NCBI RefSeq assembly: GCF_024703995.1
Contig: NZ_JAMXQV010000023.1
Location: 1-64,000 of the forward strand
DNA: 64,000 nt
Origin: Amycolatopsis iheyensis
Lineage (GTDB): Bacteria; Actinomycetota; Actinomycetes; Mycobacteriales; Pseudonocardiaceae
Reading direction: 5' to 3'
Part shown: positions 30,309 through 40,347 of the stretch, in pieces
How the letters are laid out: every line of letters starts with the position of its first letter
Position numbering within the stretch: position 1 is the stretch's first letter
Translations under genes and position numbers: made by a program
The notes under the pieces: model-generated
Told to the model about the DNA's origin: nothing
The model's database searches: none
Seen by the model: only the letters and a program-made list of their open reading frames with translations

Positions 30309-32221
30309 GCTTTGCTCCCGGGGTGCGCTTCGAGCTCGTTGTCGGTGTAGTACTTCCCGAGCTCACCGAACTCGAACAGCTCCAGCAGGTCCTGCCGCAG
30401 CGGCACCTGCTCCGCCACCGTGACGCCGATGTCCGGGACGACGGGATTGTCCCCCTCCGACGCCGCACAGACCAGCAGCTTGTGCCGCCACTCGGCGTCC
30501 ATGCCCGGGAAGTCGTCCCGGGTGTGCCCGCCGCGGCTCTCGGTCCGCGTCAGCGCCGCCTTCGCGACGCACTCGCTGACCATCAGCATGTTGCGCAGGT
30601 CGACCGCGAGGTGCCAGCCCGGGTTGAACTGCCGGTGCCCTTCCACCGTGACGTGCAGGATCCGCTGCCGCAGCTCGGCGAGCTTCACCAGCGCCTGCTC
30701 GATCTCCCCGGCCTTGCGGATGATGCCGACCAGGTCGTTCATCGACTGCTGCAGCTCGGTGTGCAGGGTGTACGGGTTTTCCGCCGACGCGCCGGCGGGC
30801 GGGTCGAACGGCGCCAGCGCCATCTTCGCCGCGGCGTCCACATCGGACTCGCTGACGGCGGGCCGCCCGTCGAGACCGGCCACGTACTCGGCCGCGCCCA
30901 GACCCGCGCGACGGCCGAACACCAGCAGGTCCGACAGCGAGTTCCCGCCGAGCCGGTTGGACCCGTGCATGCCGCCCGAGCACTCGCCCGCGGCGAACAG
31001 GCCGGGCACGCTCGCCGCGGCGGTGTCCGGGTCGACCTCGATGCCGCCCATCACGTAGTGGCAGGTCGGGCCGACCTCCATCGGCTCGGCCGTGATGTCG
31101 ACGTCCGCCAGCTCCTTGAACTGGTGGTACATCGACGGCAGCCGCTTCTTGATCTCCTCGGTCGGCAGCCGGCTCGCGATGTCGAGGAACACGCCGCCGT
31201 GCGGGGAGCCGCGCCCCTCCTTGACTTCGGAGTTGATCGCGCGGGCCACCTCGTCGCGGGGCAGCAGGTCCGGCGTGCGCCGGTTGTTGTCCGCGTCGGC
31301 GTACCAGCGGTCGGCTTCCTCTTCACTTTCGGCGTACTGGCCCTTGAAGACGTCGGGCACGTACTCGAACATGAACCGCTTGCCGTCGGAGTTCTTGAGC
31401 ACACCGCCGTCACCGCGCACGCCCTCGGTGACGAGGATGCCCTTGACGCTCGGCGGCCAGACCATCCCGGTCGGGTGGAACTGGACGAACTCCATGTTGA
31501 TCAGCTTCGCGCCCGCGCGCAGGGCCAGCGCGTGGCCGTCGCCGGTGTACTCCCACGAGTTCGACGTCACCTTGAACGACTTGCCGATGCCGCCGGTGGC
31601 GAGCACGACCGCGGGCGCCTCGAAGAGGATGAACCGCCCGCTTTCGCGCCAGTAGCCGAACGCGCCGGCGACCTTGCCCTCGGTGGTGAGCAGCTCGGTG
31701 ACCGTGCACTCGGCGAAGACCTTGATCTTCGCCTCGTAGTCGCCGGTCTCGGCGAAGTCCTCCTGCTGCAGCGAAACGATCTTCTGCTGCATCGTGCGGA
31801 TCAGCTCGAGGCCGGTGCGGTCACCGACGTGCGCCAGCCGCGGGTAGGTGTGCCCGCCGAAGTTGCGCTGGCTGATCCGGCCGTCGGCGGTGCGGTCGAA
31901 CAGCGCGCCGTAGGTCTCCAGCTCCCAGACGCGGTCCGGCGCCTCCTTGGCGTGCAGCTCGGCCATCCGCCAGTTGTTGAGGAACTTGCCGCCGCGCATG
32001 GTGTCGCGGAAGTGGACCTGCCAGTTGTCGTTCGAGTTCGCGTTGCCCATCGACGCCGCGCACCCGCCCTCGGCCATCACCGTGTGCGCCTTGCCGAACA
32101 GGGACTTGCACACGACGGCGACGCGGAAACCGCGTTCGCGCGCCTCGATCACCGCTCGCAGACCGGCGCCACCGGCTCCGATCACCACCACGTCGTAGCT
32201 GTGGCGTTCGACCTCGGTCAT
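30305..32221 (-). CDS. sdhA: SdhA, succinate dehydrogenase flavoprotein subunit
   Basis: 638 aa. FAD motif GAGGAGLRAVIEARERG near the N-terminus; the His of SQRNFGGHTYPR (covalent FAD region), active-site block FHPTGMVWPP and REGRGSP-type loop, and the SGGMHGSNRLGGNSL motif follow. It oxidises succinate to fumarate in the TCA cycle and respiratory chain. Closest layout is Rv0248c (Sdh1). Confidence 0.95.
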   Translation of the reverse strand: MTEVERHSYDVVVIGAGGAGLRAVIEARERGFRVAVVCKSLFGKAHTVMAEGGCAASMGNANSNDNWQVHFRDTMRGGKFLNNWRMAELHAKEAPDRVWELETYGALFDRTADGRISQRNFGGHTYPRLAHVGDRTGLELIRTMQQKIVSLQQEDFAETGDYEAKIKVFAECTVTELLTTEGKVAGAFGYWRESGRFILFEAPAVVLATGGIGKSFKVTSNSWEYTGDGHALALRAGAKLINMEFVQFHPTGMVWPPSVKGILVTEGVRGDGGVLKNSDGKRFMFEYVPDVFKGQYAESEEEADRWYADADNNRRTPDLLPRDEVARAINSEVKEGRGSPHGGVFLDIASRLPTEEIKKRLPSMYHQFKELADVDITAEPMEVGPTCHYVMGGIEVDPDTAAASVPGLFAAGECSGGMHGSNRLGGNSLSDLLVFGRRAGLGAAEYVAGLDGRPAVSESDVDAAAKMALAPFDPPAGASAENPYTLHTELQQSMNDLVGIIRKAGEIEQALVKLAELRQRILHVTVEGHRQFNPGWHLAVDLRNMLMVSECVAKAALTRTESRGGHTRDDFPGMDAEWRHKLLVCAASEGDNPVVPDIGVTVAEQVPLRQDLLELFEFGELGKYYTDNELEAHPGSKA

Positions 32222-32272
32222 AGAAGAATTCCACCTCGGAACTGGGGACTTCGCTGTTGGGGAAGGGGTGCG

Positions 32273-33097
32273 CTAGTTGACGAATCTCAGATCCGAGATC
32301 GCGCCGCTGGCGACGAGCATGACGTAGAAGTCGGTCAGCACCAGCGTGCCGAGCGTCGTCCAGGCCAGCGCCATGTGGCGGGTGTTGAGCTTCGAGACCT
32401 TCGTCCAGATCCAGTAGCGCACCGGGTGCTTGGAGAAGTGCTTCAGCCGGCCACCGGTCACGTGCCGGCACGAGTGGCAGGAAAGCGTGTACGCCCACAG
32501 CAGGACCACGTTGGCGAGCAGGATGATGTTGCCCAGCCCGAACCCGAAGCCGCCGGTCTTGCCGTGGAACGCCGTGATCGCGTCGTAGGTGTTGACCAGC
32601 GAGACGATCAGCGCCACGTAGAAGAAGTAGCGGTGGACGTTCTGGATGATGAGCGGCAGCCGCGTCTCGCCGGTGTACTTGGCGTGCGGTTCCGCGACGG
32701 CGCAGGCGGGCGGGGAGAACCACACGGCCCGGTAGTAGGCCTTGCGGTAGTAGTAGCAGGTCAGGCGGAACCCGAGCAGGAACGGCAGCACGACGAAGCC
32801 GAGCGGGATGAACCCGGGCAGGTCGCCGAACCAGTGGCCGAAGTGGCTCGAGCCTTCGACGCAGGACGTGGACAGGCAGGGTGAGTAGAACGGCGTCAGG
32901 TAGTGGTAGTCGGGCACCCAGTACGCGGTGCGCACGAACGACCGGACCGTCGCGTAGATGATGAACGCCGACAGTCCGAGCACGGTCAGCAGCGGCTGGA
33001 GCCACCACCGGTCCGTGCGGAGGGTGCGCTCGGCGATCCGGGCCCGCCTGGGGGCCCGGACGCCGGTGCCGACGCCGTTGTCAGCCGGAGCGCTCAC
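32273..33097 (-). CDS. Membrane anchor of Sdh1-type succinate dehydrogenase
   Basis: 274 aa with five membrane segments (first near 33-55, last near 240-265), conserved His residues in NVHRYFFY, CHSCRH and NTRHMAL that could bind two hemes, and CxxC-like CHSC. This is the single-subunit di-heme type anchor seen in Rv0249c. GTG start overlaps the stop of the upstream small gene (GTGA). Symbol left blank because naming varies. Confidence 0.88.
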   Translation of the reverse strand: MSAPADNGVGTGVRAPRRARIAERTLRTDRWWLQPLLTVLGLSAFIIYATVRSFVRTAYWVPDYHYLTPFYSPCLSTSCVEGSSHFGHWFGDLPGFIPLGFVVLPFLLGFRLTCYYYRKAYYRAVWFSPPACAVAEPHAKYTGETRLPLIIQNVHRYFFYVALIVSLVNTYDAITAFHGKTGGFGFGLGNIILLANVVLLWAYTLSCHSCRHVTGGRLKHFSKHPVRYWIWTKVSKLNTRHMALAWTTLGTLVLTDFYVMLVASGAISDLRFVN

Positions 33098-33381
33098 CGC
33101 TGGTCGCGCTTGTAGCCGCCGACACCCTCGTCATCGGCGCCGTGCCACAGCGCCGGGTCGTAGGGCGTGTCGGGGACCGGTACGCGCTCGGCGGGTTTTG
33201 CCTGGGCGGGCACCGCGAGCGGCGTGCCGTCGAGGTCCGCGGTGTCGATGTCGAGGCGCTCCACGTCGTTCGCGAGCCGGCGTACCGCCGAAGCGTCGCC
33301 GTAACGAGAGCGCAGTGCGCCGACGCACTGCCTGAGCTGGCCGATGGTTCGCCGCAGCTCGGCGATCTCGGAGGTGGACAT
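33094..33381 (-). CDS. Small protein heading the sdh operon (Rv0250c-like)
   Basis: 95 aa, soluble. N-terminal helical half (STSEIAELRRTIGQLRQCVG and LANDVERLDID) and an extended C-terminal half ending YDPALWHGADDEGVGGYKRD. The second of two adjacent ATGs (33381) is chosen since GGGAGG then has a spacing of four. M. tuberculosis has a similar-size gene (Rv0250c) at the head of its Sdh1 operon. Its role is unknown; a helper of enzyme assembly is a guess from position. Confidence 0.8.
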   Translation of the reverse strand: MSTSEIAELRRTIGQLRQCVGALRSRYGDASAVRRLANDVERLDIDTADLDGTPLAVPAQAKPAERVPVPDTPYDPALWHGADDEGVGGYKRDQR

Positions 33382-33462
33382 CATGCCTCCCGGTGGTGGT
33401 GGGGCTGGCAGGAGCCGGCCGGACGATCGCTCGCCGTAGGGCTTTGCCACGCGTCGTGCAGA

Positions 33463-33478
33463 TGTGACAACTAGCACA
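33463..33478 (-). promoter_or_regulatory. CRP/GlxR-like site upstream of the sdh operon
   Basis: TGTGACAACTAGCACA matches the CRP/GlxR consensus TGTGA-N6-TCACA with one mismatch. It lies 82 bases upstream of the first sdh-operon start and 172 bases upstream of edd, and could serve either. Confidence 0.65.
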
Positions 33479-33522
33479 CTAACGGTTCCGGAGGTGATCG
33501 GGGTCACGCGGGTGGATCTTCT

Positions 33523-33559
33523 GAATCGATTTTGATTCGGCGTTTTCCCGAGGTACTGT
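33523..33559 (+). promoter_or_regulatory. edd-eda promoter with overlapping inverted repeat
   Basis: TTGATT (33532-33537), 16 bases, TACTGT (33554-33559). The repeat GAATC-N6-GATTC (33523-33538) overlaps the -35, a likely repressor site. The leader would be about 70 bases. Confidence 0.6.
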
Positions 33560-33634
33560 GGCCAGTGTCACGACCCAGAGGCGTCAGCGCTGCCGTCCCG
33601 CGGACCACCACACACCAGTGATCCGGAGCCGGAC

Positions 33635-35520
<1,886 letters not shown>

Positions 35521-35524
<4 letters not shown>

Positions 35525-36132
35525 CCACCGGTCAGGACCTGCTCGAGCTGTCCCCCGTGCTGCCCGTCGTGGTGATCGACGACGTCGACGACGCGGTGCC
35601 CACGGCGCGGGCCCTGCTCGCCGGCGGCATCGGGGTCATCGAGCTGACCCTGCGCACCCCGGCGGCCTTGTCGGCGATCGAGCGCGTCGCCACGGAGGTG
35701 CCGGAGATCGTCATCGGCGCCGGCACCGTCACCTCGCCGGACCAGGCGAAGCAGGCCGCCGACGCGGGCTCGAAGTTCCTGGTCACGCCGGGCTGCACCG
35801 ACGCGGTCGTCGACGCCTGCTTCGAGACCGGGCTGCCGTTCCTGCCCGGCGCGAGCACGGTGTCCGAGGCGATGCGGCTGGCCGAACGCGGGCTGTCGGC
35901 GTTGAAGTTCTTCCCGGCGGAGGCGTCCGGCGGCGTCGCGTACCTGAAGTCGATCGCGGGGCCGCTGCCGTCGCTGAGGTTCTGCCCGACCGGCGGGATC
36001 ACGGCGGCGTCGGCGCCGACGTACCTGGCCCTGCCGAACGTCGGCTGCATCGGCGGCTCGTGGCTGACGGCGTCGCTCGATCCCGCCGCGATCGAGAAGC
36101 TGGCCGAGCAGGCCGCGAAACTGCGCGTGTAG
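35521..36132 (+). CDS. eda: Eda, KDPG aldolase
   Basis: 203 aa class I aldolase cleaving KDPG to pyruvate and glyceraldehyde-3-phosphate. Schiff-base Lys lies in ALKFFPAEASGG; the Glu of GVIELTLRTP and the phosphate loop PTGGI are present. Translationally coupled to edd by the GTGA overlap, completing the Entner-Doudoroff pair. Confidence 0.95.
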
Positions 36133-36190
36133 CGGAGATCACCCCCGCGGAATTCCGGTCCGAACGGCGGAACCGGCGTCCGGATTCCGG

Positions 36191-36222
36191 GAGTACCGTT
36201 CCAGCGCGCTGGAACGGTACTC
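36191..36222. repeat. Perfect 32-base palindrome
   Basis: GAGTACCGTTCCAGCG (36191-36206) is followed without a spacer by its exact reverse complement (36207-36222). It lies 58 bases past eda and 124 bases before the next gene. It could be a regulator site or, with no loop, a dispersed palindromic repeat; its TTCCAG/CTGGAA core is shared with 2410-2452. Confidence 0.85.
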
Positions 36223-36282
36223 CGAGCGGGTGTGGCGGCGGTCATGCGTTCCCCCGTTTGTGCCACTGAACGGGCCATTTGC

Positions 36283-36311
36283 TCGACAGTCGGTGATTCA
36301 CCCCCTGTTAT
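36283..36311 (+). promoter_or_regulatory. Possible promoter of the dikinase-like gene
   Basis: TCGACA (36283-36288), 17 bases, TGTTAT (36306-36311). The spacer holds the palindrome GGTGA-T-TCACC (36292-36302). Leader about 28 bases to the GTG. Confidence 0.45.
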
Positions 36312-36345
36312 CGTTCCTCCTCGCTGTTTCCAGCGAGGAGAATCC

Positions 36346-38313
36346 GTGAGCCTGACCAGCGTGGTCGCCCCCAGTGCTGCCCCCGAAAGCCCCGCCGCGC
36401 TAGTCGGCGAACGTCTTTCCCTGTCCGCGTTCCACCAGCTCGGTGGCACGCTGGGCGGCTATTGTTTCGTCAAGGTCGTGGTGGACCGGGAAAAGCCGGT
36501 GATCCACTTCCTGAACAACGCGCGCCATTCCTTTCACGCGATCTATATCGGCGAAGAGATCCTCGGCGTCCCCGAAGAACGCGTGCGCGCGGAGATCGAC
36601 TCGTACAACCAGGACTTCTACCACGGGGCGGACCGCCGGTTCCTGCTCGGCGTCCTGGCCCGGCACCCGCGGATGCTGTCGCTGGAGACGGTCGAGGTCG
36701 ACACCATGCCGGCCGAGCTGATCCGCGAGTTCCACGCGTTCGTCGCCCGGCACGTCGACGCGTCGCTGCCGCTGCTGTTCAAGCCGGCCAACCAGCTGCA
36801 GGAGCGGATCGTCCGGGAGATCCCGCCGGGTGACCTGCCACGCGTGTTCGCGCACGAGCTGTTTTCGACGGCGCCGTTCGTCGCGCTGAACCCCGGCACG
36901 GCCACCGGCCGGCTGCGTGCGTTCCGCACCGAGGCCGAGTACCGGGCCGCGACGCTGGACTGGTCGGACATCATCGTGATGGACCGCGTGCCCGACGACA
37001 TCCCGCGGCTGTCGGGCATCGTCAATGCCCGGCACACGACGCCGTTGTCGCACACCAACGTGCTGGCCACCGGCTGGCAGATCCCGAACGCCGTCCAGCT
37101 CGGCGCGCTCGACGACGTCGAGCGCCGCGGGCTCGACGGCAAGTGGGTCGAGTACACAGTGGACGCCCAGGCCGCCTCGCTGCGGGAGGTCGCCGAGCCG
37201 GCCTCGGCCACGCCGCCGAGCTGGTACGCCCAGCGCGTCACGCTGGAGGCGCCGGAGGCCGAGCGCAGCCCGATCGTGAACCTCGCGCGGCTGCGCGCGA
37301 CCGACCGGCACCGCTACGGCACCAAGGCGGCGAACCTCGGCGAGCTGCACCACGTCCTGGCCCACGGCTCGCAGCGGCTGCTCGGCTTCTACCAGGTGCC
37401 GCGGCCGCCGCGGGAGAACCTGCTGCCCTACCTTTCGCGGCTGCTGGACGTCCCGGCCGGCGGCGACCTGGTCGCGGGCGCCCGCCGGTTGCTCGACGAC
37501 CACGTCCGCGTGCCGCGGGGCATCGCGCTGCCGTTCTCGCTGCAGCGGCGGTTCCTCGAGTCGTCGCCGCGGATCCAGCAGGCCATCGGCAAGCTGAAGA
37601 TGGCCCTGGAGCTGGAGGCGCGGGAGATCGAGCCGCTGTGCGTCGAGCTGCAAGGATTGATCCGGTCGGCCCGGCTGCCGGGCGCGCTGGCCGGGGAGAT
37701 CGACTCCGCGCTGGTGTCGCAGCTGGCCGGCGTGCGGACGTTCGTGGTGCGCAGTTCGTCGAACGCCGAGGACCTCGCCGGGTTCTCGGCGGCCGGGATC
37801 TACGAGTCGCTCAACCACGTCACCACCGCCGAGCGGATCTTCGCCAGCGTCAAGGAAGTCTGGGCTTCGCTGGTGTCGGTGCGCAGCGTGCGGCTGCGGC
37901 ACCAGGCCGGCATCCCGCTCGACGAGTGCTACATGGGCGTGGTGATCCAGGAGCAGGTCGAGGCGGACTTCGGCGGTGTGCTGGTGACGACGAACCCGAT
38001 GAACCGCGCGGACTTCCGCACGGTGTACGTCAACGTTTCGCCGCGGGTGACCGACGTCGTCGAGGGGTCGGCGCTGCCCATGCAGTACCTGTACTCGACG
38101 GTCGAGGGCGGCGGGCGCACGGTGTCCCTCGGCGACGCGACGGCGGACCTCGACGAGCGGGCCCACGACCAGCTGCAGCGGCTCGCGGTCGCCGGCCGCC
38201 TGCTGCAGGGCCACTTCTCGCCCGACTACACGTTCGGCTCGCCGGTGGACATCGAATGGCTCGCCGACGGCGAGCACGTCCATCTCCTGCAGCTGCGTCC
38301 GTATTCCGCCTGA
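36346..38313 (+). CDS. PEP-synthase-like dikinase with permuted domain order
   Basis: 655 aa. Residues 1-210 are an N-terminal domain of unknown type. A phosphohistidine (swivelling) domain follows, with SGIVNARHTTPLSHTNVLAT; His236 is the likely phosphorylated residue. The C-terminal half is an intact PPDK/PEP-synthase ATP-grasp: KAANLGELHHVL (328-339), VRSSSNAEDLAGFSAAGIYE (468-487) and DIEWLADGEHVHLLQLRP (635-652). In PEP synthase the order is ATP-grasp, His domain, PEP barrel. Here His precedes ATP-grasp, as in plant glucan-water dikinases, and there is no PEP barrel. It should transfer the beta-phosphate of ATP through His236 to an unknown acceptor. The GTG at 36346 has GAGGAG seven bases upstream. 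An MFS gene follows 18 bases later. Confidence 0.82.
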   Translation: MSLTSVVAPSAAPESPAALVGERLSLSAFHQLGGTLGGYCFVKVVVDREKPVIHFLNNARHSFHAIYIGEEILGVPEERVRAEIDSYNQDFYHGADRRFLLGVLARHPRMLSLETVEVDTMPAELIREFHAFVARHVDASLPLLFKPANQLQERIVREIPPGDLPRVFAHELFSTAPFVALNPGTATGRLRAFRTEAEYRAATLDWSDIIVMDRVPDDIPRLSGIVNARHTTPLSHTNVLATGWQIPNAVQLGALDDVERRGLDGKWVEYTVDAQAASLREVAEPASATPPSWYAQRVTLEAPEAERSPIVNLARLRATDRHRYGTKAANLGELHHVLAHGSQRLLGFYQVPRPPRENLLPYLSRLLDVPAGGDLVAGARRLLDDHVRVPRGIALPFSLQRRFLESSPRIQQAIGKLKMALELEAREIEPLCVELQGLIRSARLPGALAGEIDSALVSQLAGVRTFVVRSSSNAEDLAGFSAAGIYESLNHVTTAERIFASVKEVWASLVSVRSVRLRHQAGIPLDECYMGVVIQEQVEADFGGVLVTTNPMNRADFRTVYVNVSPRVTDVVEGSALPMQYLYSTVEGGGRTVSLGDATADLDERAHDQLQRLAVAGRLLQGHFSPDYTFGSPVDIEWLADGEHVHLLQLRPYSA

Positions 38314-38331
38314 GTTCCGGGAGACACGATC

Positions 38332-39708
38332 ATGCTGGGCTTTCGCCTGCCCGCGAAACCCGCCGTTCAGCGCGCCGTCCGGCTGACCTACGGGTTCCAG
38401 TTCTTCTTCGGCCTGCTGCTGTGGGTGCCGATCTTCTACCAGTACCAGAAGCTCGTCGGCCTCTCCGACGGCGAGATCTTCGGCATCCAGAGCATCTATT
38501 ACGTCGTGTTCTGCCTGCTGGAGATCCCGACGGGACTGATCGCCGACCGGTTCGACTACCGCACTTCGCTGGCGGCGGGCGCCGGTGTGCTCGTGGTGGC
38601 GAACCTGGTGCCGGTGTTCCTGGGGTCCTACAGCGGGTTCCTGATCCACTTCGTCCTGATCGCGCTGGCTCGCTCGCTGGTGTCCGGCGCGCAGAGCGCG
38701 TACCTGTACGAGTTCCTGCACGCGTCCGGCGCCGGTGAGCACTACCTGCGGGTGGAAGGGGTCGGCCGGGCGTACAGCCTGGTGGGCAAGATCGTCTACT
38801 GGCCGGTGATCGGCCTGCTGATGGCGTGGAACCTCCCCTCCCCGTACTGGCTGACGGCGATCAACGCGGCCGTGGCGTTGGCGTTCGCGCTGAAACTTCC
38901 GCCGATCCCGGGCGGCCGTCGTGTGTCGGGCAAGACGGCCTCGCTGCTGGCCGGAGTCGGCGGCGCGCTGTCGACGCTGCGGGCTTCGCGGTGGCTGGCG
39001 TTGCTGATGGTGCAGGGCATCGCGATGTTCACGCTGGTCCGGATCTGCCAGGTGAACTTGTTCCAGCCGATCCTGGAGTCGAAGTCGCTGTCGGTGAACT
39101 TCTACGGCGCCGTGCTGGCCGCGATGACGGTGTTCGAGGCCCTGGGTGCGGCGCGCCCGCACCGGCTGCGCCGCGCGATCGGCCCGGTGGGCTCGGTGTT
39201 CACGCTGACCATCGTGATGGCGCTCTGCCTGGGCGTGGTCGTGTTCGCGAGCCCTCTCGCGACGGTGGTGCTGCTGTGCGTCTTCGCGGTGGCGACGGGT
39301 ATCGCGTTCCCGGTGCAGAAGCAGCTGCTGAACGACTCGATCCCGGACTCCCGCCACCGCGCGACGCTGCTATCGATGGAGTCCATTGTGGACCGAGCGG
39401 TGTGCGCGCTGGTGGCGGTGGCCCTGGGCGCCTACCTGGCGGCCGGCGAGCTCGACGAGTTCCTGGTGCTGTCGGCCGCGGTGACGTGCGTGGCGATGGG
39501 GTTGCTGGCGGTGCTCTTGCTGGCGGTCCGCAAGCACCGCTCGGACCGCCGGGCGCGGGTGCTCACCCCGGCCCCGCCGGCCGCCCGGGTTTCACCGCCG
39601 CCGCCTCGCGTGGAACTGGTGCCTCGCTTCCCGCCGGCGGGCGCGGATCGCCGGTGCCACGGGTCGGAGCTGCGCGAGCCCGGCCAGGCGGAGAAGCTCC
39701 GGAACTGA
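38332..39708 (+). CDS. MFS transporter paired with the dikinase-like protein
   Basis: 458 aa with about 12 membrane helices; motif A-like loop EIPTGLIADRFDYRTSLAAG. The last 60 residues form an unusual Pro/Arg-rich cytoplasmic tail (VLTPAPPAARVSPPPP). GGGAG precedes the ATG by nine bases and the dikinase stop is 18 bases upstream, so the two are cotranscribed. It may export or import the compound the dikinase modifies. It converges on recX. Confidence 0.88.
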   Translation: MLGFRLPAKPAVQRAVRLTYGFQFFFGLLLWVPIFYQYQKLVGLSDGEIFGIQSIYYVVFCLLEIPTGLIADRFDYRTSLAAGAGVLVVANLVPVFLGSYSGFLIHFVLIALARSLVSGAQSAYLYEFLHASGAGEHYLRVEGVGRAYSLVGKIVYWPVIGLLMAWNLPSPYWLTAINAAVALAFALKLPPIPGGRRVSGKTASLLAGVGGALSTLRASRWLALLMVQGIAMFTLVRICQVNLFQPILESKSLSVNFYGAVLAAMTVFEALGAARPHRLRRAIGPVGSVFTLTIVMALCLGVVVFASPLATVVLLCVFAVATGIAFPVQKQLLNDSIPDSRHRATLLSMESIVDRAVCALVAVALGAYLAAGELDEFLVLSAAVTCVAMGLLAVLLLAVRKHRSDRRARVLTPAPPAARVSPPPPRVELVPRFPPAGADRRCHGSELREPGQAEKLRN

Positions 39709-39727
39709 CCGACCGCGCACCTCCGGG

Positions 39728-40273
39728 TCAGTCGATGTAGGCGTCGTCGAGCAAGGTGGACTCCGCGCCGTACTCGCGGAGCTCCTCCTTGATCACCGTG
39801 TACGCCAGGCCCTGCGGGTAGCCCTTGCGGGCCAGGAAGCCGAGGAGCCGCCGCAGCGCCGTCTGCTCGTCGACGTTGCCCAGCGAGCCGAGGCGCTTGC
39901 GGACCAGTTCCCTGGCCATCTGCTCCTCGGACTCGCGGTCGACCTCGCCCGCCGCCTGCGCCGCGACTTCGTCGTCGACGCCTTTGCGCCGCAGCTCGGC
40001 CAGCAGCGCGGTGCGGGACAGCCCCTGCGTCTCGTGCCGGGACTTCACCCACAGCTCGGCGAACTCAGCGTCGTTCACCAGCCCCGCCCGGTCGAGCTTG
40101 CCGAGCAGGGTTTCGCTGGTCTCCTCGTCGAACCCCTTGCGGCGCAACGCCTGCCGGAGCTCCTCCTGAGTCCGCGCACGCACGGCCAGGAGGTCGTAAC
40201 AGATCTCCTTGGCCTTCTTGTACCGCTCCTCGGGAGGCAGCTCGGCCGGCGGGATTTTCGGCGCCCTCGCCAC
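39728..40273 (-). CDS. recX: RecX, RecA modulator
   Basis: 181 aa, three-helix RecX repeats (ICYDLLAVRARTQEELRQAL, LVNDAEFAELWVKSRH, LGFLARKGYPQGLAYTVIK). RecX caps or disassembles RecA filaments. GTG start with GAGGAGTG eight bases upstream. It is downstream of recA with a hairpin in the 74-base gap, limiting read-through so that RecX stays below RecA. Confidence 0.94.
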   Translation of the reverse strand: MARAPKIPPAELPPEERYKKAKEICYDLLAVRARTQEELRQALRRKGFDEETSETLLGKLDRAGLVNDAEFAELWVKSRHETQGLSRTALLAELRRKGVDDEVAAQAAGEVDRESEEQMARELVRKRLGSLGNVDEQTALRRLLGFLARKGYPQGLAYTVIKEELREYGAESTLLDDAYID

Positions 40274-40302
40274 CCTCGATCACTCCTCGTCGTTCATCCG
40301 CG

Positions 40303-40330
40303 CCTCACCGTGGACCGCGCCACGGTGAGG
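40303..40330 (-). terminator. Hairpin between recA and recX
   Basis: CCTCACCGTGG (40303-40313) pairs perfectly with CCACGGTGAGG (40320-40330) around six bases, 17 bases past the recA stop. No T-tract, so probably a partial terminator. Confidence 0.7.
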
Positions 40331-40347
40331 ACCCCGAACTCGATCGA

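Noticed and set aside
30334..30356. TTGTCGGTG matching half of the damage promoter inside sdhA
   Set aside because: The TANNNT element is missing at the required distance, and it lies antisense in coding sequence.
36400..39357. A 985-codon minus-strand frame opposite the dikinase and MFS genes
   Set aside because: No domain or ribosome site; His/Arg/Gln-rich shadow of coding DNA.
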